DNA from: Melioribacteraceae bacterium
Lineage (GTDB): Bacteria > Bacteroidota > Ignavibacteria > Ignavibacteriales > Melioribacteraceae
DNA: 64,000 bases
Assembly (NCBI GenBank): GCA_019638015.1
Contig: JAHBUP010000001.1
Span: 558,001 to 622,000, forward strand
Direction of reading: 5' to 3'
Shown here: positions 1 to 7,186 of the stretch, piece by piece
How the letters are laid out: every line of letters begins with the position of its first letter
How positions within the stretch are numbered: the first letter of the stretch is position 1
Translations under genes and position numbers: made by a program
The notes under the pieces: generated by a model
Told to the model about the DNA's origin: nothing
The model's input: the letters and a program-made list of their open reading frames with translations, nothing else
The model's database searches: none

Positions 1-1
1 T

Positions 2-985
2 AGCATCAAGGAATTTAGATTCACATCCAAGAAAGAGAAAATTATTCTTCCAGAATTTAATTTTGCATATAACTTAATAGTCCAAAAAAATGATTTTAAA
101 ATACTTACTTCAATAAAAAAACTAGATTTGGTTTCTGATTTTATGCAATGTCATGAAGGAATTCATTCTGGTAATTGTAGAGATCGATTATTCATTAGAA
201 ATAAAAAAAATAAGAATACACATCCTTTGTATTATGGTGGAAGTGCGGGAGATATAATAGAAAATTATTATAGTTCGACTTCCGGTTGGTATGTCGATTA
301 TCGTGAAGAGTTAATAGATAAAAAGAAAGGATTTTACGCTTCTTTAAGAGACGAAAGAATATTTAAGCTACCGAAGATATATTTAACAAGAACGGGTAAC
401 CCATTCAAAGCATTTTATGATGATTCGACCTATGCTTCAAATAATTTTTTTTCAATGCAATTTAAAGACTATGAGCTGAATGAAGAAGCCGAATTGAAAT
501 TAATCCTTCCTTTCATCATCTCAAAAGTTGCTCAATATTTCATCAGAACATTTGCCGCTCCGAGATTAGGCTCAACTTTTGTAGAAACAAAAATTATTCA
601 TTTGTTGAAATTTAGAGTGCCTCGTAATACAAAAGTAAGATCGTTAATTCTATTTCTCGTTGAATGTATTATCTGTAAGAAAAGGAATAATTCCGATTCT
701 TTATTCTTTGAAAGATTGTTAGATGCTATCGTATACGAATTATATTTTCCAGAAGAAATAAAAGCCGCTGGTTGTGAAGTATTAAAACACTTAACAGATT
801 TGCCGGAGTTAAAAGACTTGCCCGCCGGAGCTTCAGCGAAGGAGGGAGAATGGTCGGATGAAAAGAAATTAAAGACTATTGATAAAATTTATAAAGACCT
901 TAGCAATCCAAACCACCCGGTAAGCATTGCTATGTTCAAGATGGATACGGTTGAAGAAGTGAGGATAATAGAAGGTAAACAATGA
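2..985 (+). CDS. Type IIG-like restriction-modification protein, C-terminal part (5' end outside window)
   Basis: The reading frame is open from base 2, so the gene starts left of the window; the TTG at 128 is internal. What remains looks like the target-recognition and C-terminal part of an Eco57I/TaqI-type methylase-specificity protein. It begins with a GIHSGN stretch, then a YYGGSAGDI segment, a KIYLTRTG strand and a helix leading to LLKFRVPR, the order expected in a TaqI-like specificity domain (known for the family). The catalytic methylase motifs would lie upstream and cannot be seen. The stop overlaps the ATPase start as ATGA, so the two are translationally coupled. A free-standing specificity subunit is the alternative. 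The domain assignment is by eye. Confidence 0.65.
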   Translation, partial: SIKEFRFTSKKEKIILPEFNFAYNLIVQKNDFKILTSIKKLDLVSDFMQCHEGIHSGNCRDRLFIRNKKNKNTHPLYYGGSAGDIIENYYSSTSGWYVDYREELIDKKKGFYASLRDERIFKLPKIYLTRTGNPFKAFYDDSTYASNNFFSMQFKDYELNEEAELKLILPFIISKVAQYFIRTFAAPRLGSTFVETKIIHLLKFRVPRNTKVRSLILFLVECIICKKRNNSDSLFFERLLDAIVYELYFPEEIKAAGCEVLKHLTDLPELKDLPAGASAKEGEWSDEKKLKTIDKIYKDLSNPNHPVSIAMFKMDTVEEVRIIEGKQ

Positions 986-2805
986 AGTGGATTACAAAAC
1001 TTTCTATTGAAAACTACCGGGCATTTACCAAAAAAGAAACAATAAAAATTCCTTTCGGAAACCATCTTTTAATTTATGGAGAAAATGGCAGTGGTAAATC
1101 TTCTGTTTATAATGCACTTAAAGATTTTTTCACATCCTCAGATAAACCCGCAGAAAAATTAACGCTTAACCGCTTCGAGCAGCAAGGAGGTAATAACTCT
1201 GGAACTATCGAAGTTGAAATCACTGATTCATCAAATCCGCCAAATATAACCAGATATAAATATGCCGAACCAGATACTGATTCAACTCATCGGAATATTC
1301 CAGAACTATTATTGGCCAATAAAGTAAAAGGATTTCTTGATTATAAAGGTTTATTAAGAACATATTTTATAGAATCTGCTGCCGGACAAAATCCAAATCT
1401 ATTCGATTTATTAGTTGAAGATCTTCTTGCCGACCATAAAATAAAAAGAATTTCTGACTTTGGATCCACGGAGGATGAGCTTTTAAGACAGTGGAAATTA
1501 ATTAAAACGCCACTACAGAAAAAGAATTATGATGGAAGGAAGTCCATCTGTAAAACTGCAAAATCTTATCTTCCGGAATTTGAGGTGGAATTAAATGCTC
1601 TTTTAACGAATGTGTTTGTTGAGTTCAAGAGATTTATTGCAGAATATTTCGATAAGAAACTCGAAATTGGGGTAAAGGTTTCTAATATCGCTTTCGATAA
1701 AAAAACTTGGGAAATCAACAGAGGTGTATTTTTAGAAATTAAATATGCTGGTGAAGAAATATCTTCATATCAGCATTTCCTTAACGAAGCAAGATTATCT
1801 GCATTAGCTTCTTGTCTTTATTTAGCATCCATAAGCAAATTCCCGATTGACCCATCGTTCGAAATCAGACCCCTTTTTTTAGATGATGTTTTCATTGGAC
1901 TTGATACCAACAACAGAATACCATTATTAAAATTGCTAAAGAAAGAATTCATTGAAAAACATTATCAAATATTCATATCAACATACGATCGTCAATGGTT
2001 TGAGTTGGCAAGAACTTGGTTTAATACCGAAAGGTGTCCAATAAAATGTATGGAAATATTTATTGATGGGAACGAAGATCCATTAATCCCGGATTCTCCA
2101 GTTTTTATTGATCCTTCTGAAGACTATTATCCAAGAGCAAAAGGGTATTTCAACAAGAAAGATTATCCGGCAGCGGCTAATTACTTACGTAAAGCTTGTG
2201 AAAGGGAATTAAGAAGAATTCTTCCTCAAAACCAAAAGCTTAAAGCCAATTATCAAACTGGTGAAATAGGCAAAATCCAGAAGTTGGATGAACTGATTCG
2301 CAATTTCGAGAATTATTTGTCATCGAATAATATTAATCCAAATTCATTTGTTCATTTTATTACATATAAAAAAATAGTATTTAATCCACTATCACATGAT
2401 GACATAGAAACTCCACACTACAGAAAAGAAATTGAAGATGGTATCAAGCTTGTCGAGAATTTGATAAAAATTAAAACAAAGGTTATAGTCTCTGTAAAAG
2501 ACAGTTCAGTAAAACTGCTAAAAATGGGTTGTAAAGATAACGTCACATCGCGGATGCATATCTATCAAATAATTTTAAAAGAAAATTTACAAATCATCCA
2601 AGAGGATACTAAACCAATACGTCTTTCAAATGTTACATGTACAATAATTGAGAATGGTATTGAACAACATTTCGATTCAATTTATTCTGCATTTTATCAA
2701 ATATGGGTTGAACGAAATTATTGTGCACCCGTTTACCTTATGGATTTTTATAAAAACATAAAGGTTTCGAACAAAAAGAAATTACTTGATCTCATGATAT
2801 TCTAA
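982..2805 (+). CDS. AAA/SMC-like ATPase linked to the restriction-modification gene
   Basis: 607-residue RecF/SMC-type ATPase. The N terminus has the usual I-x-N-Y-R-A-F strand and a Walker A GENGSGKSS at residues 33-41. A signature-like helix (LSALASCLYLAS) lies near 268-281 and a Walker B LFLDDVFIGLD near 297-307. The last 220 residues are not ABC: a helical part around 380-420 (YFNKKDYPAAANYLRKA) leads to an NPLSHDD motif near 468, then a tail I do not recognise. The 4-base ATGA overlap with the upstream gene points to a joint role, probably in phage defence; nucleotide-driven control of the restriction enzyme is an inference. RloC/PrrC-like ATPases are the nearest named comparison, but the C-terminal match is weak. 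Confidence 0.7.
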   Translation: MKWITKLSIENYRAFTKKETIKIPFGNHLLIYGENGSGKSSVYNALKDFFTSSDKPAEKLTLNRFEQQGGNNSGTIEVEITDSSNPPNITRYKYAEPDTDSTHRNIPELLLANKVKGFLDYKGLLRTYFIESAAGQNPNLFDLLVEDLLADHKIKRISDFGSTEDELLRQWKLIKTPLQKKNYDGRKSICKTAKSYLPEFEVELNALLTNVFVEFKRFIAEYFDKKLEIGVKVSNIAFDKKTWEINRGVFLEIKYAGEEISSYQHFLNEARLSALASCLYLASISKFPIDPSFEIRPLFLDDVFIGLDTNNRIPLLKLLKKEFIEKHYQIFISTYDRQWFELARTWFNTERCPIKCMEIFIDGNEDPLIPDSPVFIDPSEDYYPRAKGYFNKKDYPAAANYLRKACERELRRILPQNQKLKANYQTGEIGKIQKLDELIRNFENYLSSNNINPNSFVHFITYKKIVFNPLSHDDIETPHYRKEIEDGIKLVENLIKIKTKVIVSVKDSSVKLLKMGCKDNVTSRMHIYQIILKENLQIIQEDTKPIRLSNVTCTIIENGIEQHFDSIYSAFYQIWVERNYCAPVYLMDFYKNIKVSNKKKLLDLMIF

Positions 2806-2820
2806 AAATAGGGGATAATT

Positions 2821-2991
2821 ATGCCGTCAATCGACATTTTTGATAAGCCTTTTGATGAAGGGACAGAAGCTAAACTTGAAATATTTGAAAAATATCTTGA
2901 AGAATGGTTGCCTCCATTTGTGATGTCTTCATTTCAGTATCCTATCCAAATATTTGATTTATTTGCTTGGCAGTCAAGAACCAATTCTTGA
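2821..2991 (+). pseudogene. tcmP: Broken three-Cys-motif partner protein gene (tcmP remnant)
   Basis: Too short for a usual ORF cut-off. An ATG 15 bases after the ATPase stop, with an AGGGGA ribosome site, opens 56 codons. It contains FDEGTEAKLEIFEKYLEEWL followed by IFDLFA, which is how TcmP proteins begin; there the motif continues as FAGPG of a methyltransferase-like fold. Here it turns into WQSRTNS and stops. The break coincides with a perfect 10-bp palindrome at 2971-2994, so the gene was truncated by a recombination or deletion. TcmP proteins usually sit beside a three-Cys-motif enzyme in mobile DNA. Almost certainly non-functional. Confidence 0.65.
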
Positions 2992-2994
2992 CTG
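2971..2994. repeat. Perfect 10-bp inverted repeat at the tcmP breakpoint
   Basis: CAGTCAAGAA at 2971-2980 and its exact reverse complement at 2985-2994 flank a 4-base CCAA loop. It begins one base after the last codon that matches the TcmP family. There is no T-run after it, so it is a poor intrinsic terminator; it may mark a recombination junction. Confidence 0.7.
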
Positions 2995-3256
2995 AACTCT
3001 TTTCAAATCTCCTCTGTCATTTTCTAACCACTTCTTCGATTCAACAATCCTCTAAGTCTAATTTTGGGGGACTTCACTACAAAGTCTGGCTTTTCAAAAA
3101 CCAAATGAATCAAATTACTTCGATAATTTTATGAGTTTTCTGCCATCATTTTTGTAATAGTTTTGTAGTAGTTTTGTAGTAGTCAATGCGATTATTAGGG
3201 GTAAAATGGGGTTGATTTGGGTTAATTTTGGTTTTTGGAGACATTCTTTAAAAAGC
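2992..3256. other. Gene-free stretch between island remnant and tRNA-Thr
   Basis: No coding frame could be supported on either strand. The stretch holds the end of the palindrome at 2994 and three tandem 11-base repeats at 3150-3182. It lies on the 3' side of the minus-strand tRNA-Thr, where integrated elements usually sit. No integrase remnant was recognised. Confidence 0.5.
3150..3182 (+). repeat. Three tandem copies of an 11-bp repeat, TTTTGTAGTAG
   Basis: Copies are at 3150-3160 (TTTTGTAATAG, one mismatch), 3161-3171 and 3172-3182 (both TTTTGTAGTAG), back to back. They sit about 110 bp from the tRNA-Thr 3' end. Short direct repeats beside an attachment site can be integrase arm sites; here that is only a suggestion. 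Confidence 0.7.
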
Positions 3257-3289
3257 AAAACCCCGAATTCTTGCGATATTCGGGGTTTT
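3257..3289 (-). terminator. Intrinsic terminator of tRNA-Thr
   Basis: A 12-bp perfect stem, AAAACCCCGAAT at 3257-3268 with ATTCGGGGTTTT at 3278-3289, and a 9-base loop. Read on the minus strand it directly follows the tRNA, and its 3' arm ends in a T-run. The symmetry would let it also stop plus-strand transcripts. Confidence 0.85.
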
Positions 3290-3291
3290 TG

Positions 3292-3364
3292 AGCTGGCGA
3301 TGGGACTCGAACCCGCGACCTGCTGATTACAAGTCAGCTGCTCTACCAGCTGAGCTACGCCAGC
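3292..3364 (-). tRNA. tRNA-Thr (anticodon TGT)
   Basis: The reverse complement folds as a standard cloverleaf. The acceptor stem is GCTGGCG/CGCCAGC with discriminator T, the D-arm is GCTC/GAGC, the anticodon stem is GCTGA/TCAGC with loop CTTGTAA (anticodon TGT), and the T-arm contains GGTTCGAGTCC. CCA is not encoded. The length is 73 nt. Mobile elements commonly integrate at tRNA 3' ends, and the island-like genes lie on exactly that side. Confidence 0.97.
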
Positions 3365-3376
3365 ATTTTCGAGGCA

Positions 3377-3408
3377 CAAATCTAATATAATTTACTTTTC
3401 CACGCAAC
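3377..3408 (-). promoter_or_regulatory. Bacteroidota-type promoter for tRNA-Thr
   Basis: On the minus strand the -7 element is TAGATTTG (3384-3377), an exact match to TAnnTTTG, 12 bases before the tRNA. A GTTG at 3408-3405, 20 bases further upstream, can serve as the -33 element (consensus TTTG). Confidence 0.65.
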
Positions 3409-3457
3409 AAAACAGACATCTTTTTATTATTTTATCATAAACTAATAACTCTTATTA

Positions 3458-4207
3458 ATGACGAAAAATGAACTGAAATACTACTCTTCTTTAAATGAAA
3501 AGAAAATTAGGAATTCTGAAAAGAAGTTTATAGTTGAGGGAATAAAAATTATTGAGGAGGCAGTTCTTTCAAACTTTGTGTGTGAATTGGTTGCTGTATC
3601 CCATCATTTCGCCGAAAAAAATGTTGATTTACTCATTAAACTAAAAAACTGGAACTTACCTCATCAAATTATTTCAGAAAAAGAAATTGAAAAAATTAGT
3701 GATACTAAAACACCACAAGGAATTATTGCAGTATTTAATTTCCCAATAGATGAAAAGCCAGTTTATTTCGATAAGATAATTGTAGCGCTGGAAAATATTA
3801 ATGATCCGGGCAATCTTGGTACAATAATCAGAAATTGCGATTGGTTTGGGATCAATACAATTTATTTAAGTGAAGACACTGCTGATATTTATAATCCAAA
3901 AACAATTAGGGCTTCGGCGGGGTCGGTTTTTCATATTAACTTCGTGCAGAAGAATTTTTATAAAAATATTGAAATTCTTAAAAGTAAAGAGTATTTAATT
4001 TTGTGTGCCGACCTTACAGGTAATAACCTTTATAAATTTGAAGAAAGAAAAAATATTGTTTTAGTTTTAGCAAATGAAGCCAACGGTCCCAGCAGTAAAA
4101 TATTAGAATTATCAAACTGTAAAATAACAATCCCTAAAAAAGGAAAAGCCGAATCGCTGAATGTAGCAAGCGCTTCGGCTGTTCTGCTTTCAGAATTTAC
4201 GAAGTAG
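3458..4207 (+). CDS. TrmH/SpoU-family RNA 2'-O-methyltransferase
   Basis: 249-residue SPOUT enzyme expected to transfer a methyl group from S-adenosylmethionine to a ribose 2'-OH in rRNA or tRNA. The N-terminal ~95 residues form the substrate-binding domain (KFIVEGIKIIEEA). The three SpoU motifs are in order: NDPGNLGTIIRN near 121-132, LVLANEANGPS near 201-211 and the knot segment IPKKGKAESLNVASA near 224-238. All key Asn, Arg, Glu and Ser residues are present. The target nucleotide cannot be told. Its stop codon directly abuts the stop of the convergent amylase gene, with a small GAAGTAgtTACTTC hairpin over the junction. Confidence 0.93.
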   Translation: MTKNELKYYSSLNEKKIRNSEKKFIVEGIKIIEEAVLSNFVCELVAVSHHFAEKNVDLLIKLKNWNLPHQIISEKEIEKISDTKTPQGIIAVFNFPIDEKPVYFDKIIVALENINDPGNLGTIIRNCDWFGINTIYLSEDTADIYNPKTIRASAGSVFHINFVQKNFYKNIEILKSKEYLILCADLTGNNLYKFEERKNIVLVLANEANGPSSKILELSNCKITIPKKGKAESLNVASASAVLLSEFTK

Positions 4208-7135
4208 TTACTTCATCAATATCATTTTTTTCACTTCAGAAAAATTACCTGCTTGTAACCGGTAAAAATAAACGGAGGAAGAAAGTGTAGAGCTTGCCCG
4301 CGAAAGACCGGTGGAAGTATTGAGTGAAGAGTTTCGCTGAATATCCTTCAGCGAAAATTTTACATCATATGTTCCAGATTGCTGCAACTCGTTAACTAAA
4401 ATGGCAACTTCACGTCCCAGAATATCATAAACTTTTAAACTCACATTAGTGGCATCAGGTATCTGATAGCGAATAATTGTCTCGGGATTAAAAGGATTAG
4501 GATAATTTTGATAAAGAGTAAATTGATTCGGCAATTCTCTTTCTTCTCTCACATCAGTAATTGTATTAAATGAGGCAAATTTTTGTGTTGAGTAAAGACG
4601 GTATTCACCGGGTTGGAGAGAAATCAACATTCCCGCATCTGTAACATTTATGCTATCACCGGAGAAAAACTCATACCACATTCCTGTATTTTGAAAACCT
4701 GGGGCAATTGAATTAGCCGTAACTCCAAAGTTGCCGATAAGCGCAACATTATTGCCGGGATGATTCAATCGAAGTCTTTTTTGTGCGCCATCAAAGCTGG
4801 AATTGAAATCAGAAGTTGAGAAAACGGGATATGCTTTTTTTAACCGGGTTAGCGCGGCATACACATTAAATAATTTTTTTCTTTCGGGAATATTTAAGTA
4901 ATCCCATCTTGGCGGTTTCGGGGTAAGTCTGTCATTGCTAATATTAGAAGGGTAATTGATAGAATAATCGTAGCCAAGTTCACCGAACTGCCAAATCATT
5001 TTAGGGCCTGGAACAGTAATAAAAAATGCCGCAGCTTGCTCAATTCTCTCCAATGCAGTATTTAAATTTTTTATGCTGTAATTGCCGGAAGCATTACCAA
5101 ATTGCAAATTTTTATACATCAAGCGTTCTTCATCATGACTCTCCATATACCCAACTAAATTGGGATTTGTGAATCCGCGTGATTTATATGAAATTCTGCC
5201 AAAGTTTGAAGTGTTCACCCAACCCATCGTTGCTTCATTGTAATTATAATTTAAGTTTCCCCAAACCATCATTCCATGATTTGTTAATTCTCTTTCCTCG
5301 GTATCGGGGGCAAAATGTTCTAATATTATGTAAGCTTCTGGATCAACACTCCAAATATGATCAGCCATTCTTTTTAATATAGCAATTCTTGATGCGTCGT
5401 AACTGCTTCCATCACCGGTTCTATTTGTAAATCCTTTGGTAAAATCGAAGCGGAATCCGTCAAACTTAAATTCGGTTAACCAAAACGAATTAACTCTATC
5501 AACAAAATATTTGGTGTTTTTACTTTCATGATTAAAATCGTACCCCCAAGAAAAAACTGAATTAGGAGAAACTTGATTCAACCAAGGATTATTAGCCGCG
5601 GGTCGTCCCGTGTTATTATCCCAATACATTTGCACCATTGGGCTCAGTCCATATGAATGATTAAGCACCATATCGAGTATTACTGCAATTCCATTTGCGT
5701 GCAGTTCATCAATTAACTCTTTCAGTGCTTCGCGTGTACCGTAGTATTTATCTACTGCAAAATAAAATGATGAATTATATCCCCAACTGTTATTTCCTTC
5801 AAACTCAGATACAGGCATTAATTCAACAGCGTTTACACCTAGGCGTTTTAAATATCCAATTGAATCTTTAATCGATTTGAAAGTTCTTGCTGCGGTAAAA
5901 TCACGAACCAGTAATTCGTAAATAATTAATTTTTCCTTTGGCGGTTTTTGAAAGTCTGTAACTCTCCAATTATAAGGAGCTTTTTCTGGATAAATATATG
6001 AAACGATATTTGATGTTTTCCCGCCCGGATAAGAGGGGAGTCCCGGAAATCTGGAGCTGTTAATCTCACCATCATTCCATGGATCAAGAATCATTTCTGA
6101 ATATGGATCAGCTATTCTTAACTCACCATCAATTAAAAATTGATAACGGTAGCCATAATCGGCGGGATCAACAAGCAGCATTGGCATTTCAATCCAGAAG
6201 AATACGCTGTCTGGTTTGAACTCATATCTTTTCATGAAATAATTTTCATCAACTTTCCAATCGTTAAAATCGCCGAGCAGATAAACAAACTCCTTGTGTG
6301 GGGCGAAGAGTGCAAAAACAGCTTGTGTTGAACTTCTGGGATAATTAATCCCTTGAACTGTCCCCGGTGGCGGAGCGATATTTTGTACCGGTGGATTTTG
6401 AAATACTATAAATGTTGAAGAATCTTTTCTTCCCTGAACATCTTGAGCAACAATTTTAATTTCATTTTTACCTGAAGAATATTCTAAACTGTTGAATTGA
6501 TATTGAATTGTACTTGCAGTTGCGGAAACTTTCTCAATCCCATTTACAAATAATTTCATCCATAAAGTTGTAGTCTCAACCTCAGCGGCAATTGCCTCAA
6601 TATTAATTATTTCATTCGGTTTAGCAAAAACCGGAGAACGGAGAGGGTCACCATAATTAGTTGAAACTGTTGGAGATTTGACTACAACGCTAATTCCCCC
6701 TTTAAATAATGGAATAAATAAATCCTCAGTCTGTTTAGAACCATTATCCGCACTTCTAAGAACAATACATAATTCCGTAATATCAGCTAATGAGTTTGTA
6801 ACATTGTAGAAGTTTCTTGGGTTATCAATAACTAGTTCATAAGTATCAGTAGCAAGCCGGGTTAATTTTGGCTGAATTGTATTATTGCCCCAGCTTCCAA
6901 TTACATTTTGCCAACGGTTGGGTGACCCCGATCCAATTTTGGTTGTAACCCCGGTATGCGCATAAACATCCCCCGTGTAGCCGGCAATTTTATTTTGGTG
7001 AGTCGAGTTTTTTACATTAAACGTAATTGTAATTTTATCTGTTTGTGTCGGGAATTTTGGAGTGGTAGTAATTACTGTTTGAGCGGATAGTTCTGAGAAC
7101 CAGAATAATGAAATAAATAGAAGAAAATTCCTCAT
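4208..7135 (-). CDS. Secreted GH13 alpha-amylase-family enzyme with T9SS sorting domain
   Basis: 975 residues. Signal peptide (to about 18), an N-terminal beta domain (20-150), an Ig-like part, then a CBM48-like domain around 270-345 (FALFAPHKEFVYLLGDFNDW). The GH13 barrel follows. Catalytic sites are visible: nucleophile Asp in GFRFDF near 560, acid Glu in ILEHF near 605, and transition-state Asp in ESHDEE near 667. The last 100 residues are a T9SS C-terminal domain starting at FTLYQNYPNPFNP, so the protein should be exported to the surface to cut alpha-1,4 glucans such as starch or glycogen. About 20 extra residues sit inside that domain (see the palindrome entry). It follows the receptor gene by 51 bp and is probably co-transcribed with it. 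Confidence 0.92.
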   Translation of the reverse strand: MRNFLLFISLFWFSELSAQTVITTTPKFPTQTDKITITFNVKNSTHQNKIAGYTGDVYAHTGVTTKIGSGSPNRWQNVIGSWGNNTIQPKLTRLATDTYELVIDNPRNFYNVTNSLADITELCIVLRSADNGSKQTEDLFIPLFKGGISVVVKSPTVSTNYGDPLRSPVFAKPNEIINIEAIAAEVETTTLWMKLFVNGIEKVSATASTIQYQFNSLEYSSGKNEIKIVAQDVQGRKDSSTFIVFQNPPVQNIAPPPGTVQGINYPRSSTQAVFALFAPHKEFVYLLGDFNDWKVDENYFMKRYEFKPDSVFFWIEMPMLLVDPADYGYRYQFLIDGELRIADPYSEMILDPWNDGEINSSRFPGLPSYPGGKTSNIVSYIYPEKAPYNWRVTDFQKPPKEKLIIYELLVRDFTAARTFKSIKDSIGYLKRLGVNAVELMPVSEFEGNNSWGYNSSFYFAVDKYYGTREALKELIDELHANGIAVILDMVLNHSYGLSPMVQMYWDNNTGRPAANNPWLNQVSPNSVFSWGYDFNHESKNTKYFVDRVNSFWLTEFKFDGFRFDFTKGFTNRTGDGSSYDASRIAILKRMADHIWSVDPEAYIILEHFAPDTEERELTNHGMMVWGNLNYNYNEATMGWVNTSNFGRISYKSRGFTNPNLVGYMESHDEERLMYKNLQFGNASGNYSIKNLNTALERIEQAAAFFITVPGPKMIWQFGELGYDYSINYPSNISNDRLTPKPPRWDYLNIPERKKLFNVYAALTRLKKAYPVFSTSDFNSSFDGAQKRLRLNHPGNNVALIGNFGVTANSIAPGFQNTGMWYEFFSGDSINVTDAGMLISLQPGEYRLYSTQKFASFNTITDVREERELPNQFTLYQNYPNPFNPETIIRYQIPDATNVSLKVYDILGREVAILVNELQQSGTYDVKFSLKDIQRNSSLNTSTGLSRASSTLSSSVYFYRLQAGNFSEVKKMILMK
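4332..4356. repeat. Palindrome inside the amylase sorting domain
   Basis: TTTCGCTGAA (4332-4341) and its exact reverse complement (4347-4356) flank a 5-base loop. The palindrome encodes part of the unusual insertion between the VKF and SSVYFYRL strands of the T9SS domain. It may be a short mobile or palindromic element accepted in frame. Confidence 0.6.
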
Positions 7136-7186
7136 GATGCCTCTAAAGTTTTAATATTACTTGAAAGTTAGGAAAGTAATTGTATG

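Noticed and set aside
128..130. TTG at 128 as the start of the first gene
   Set aside because: The frame is open to base 2 and continues with matching sequence, so the gene enters from outside the window.
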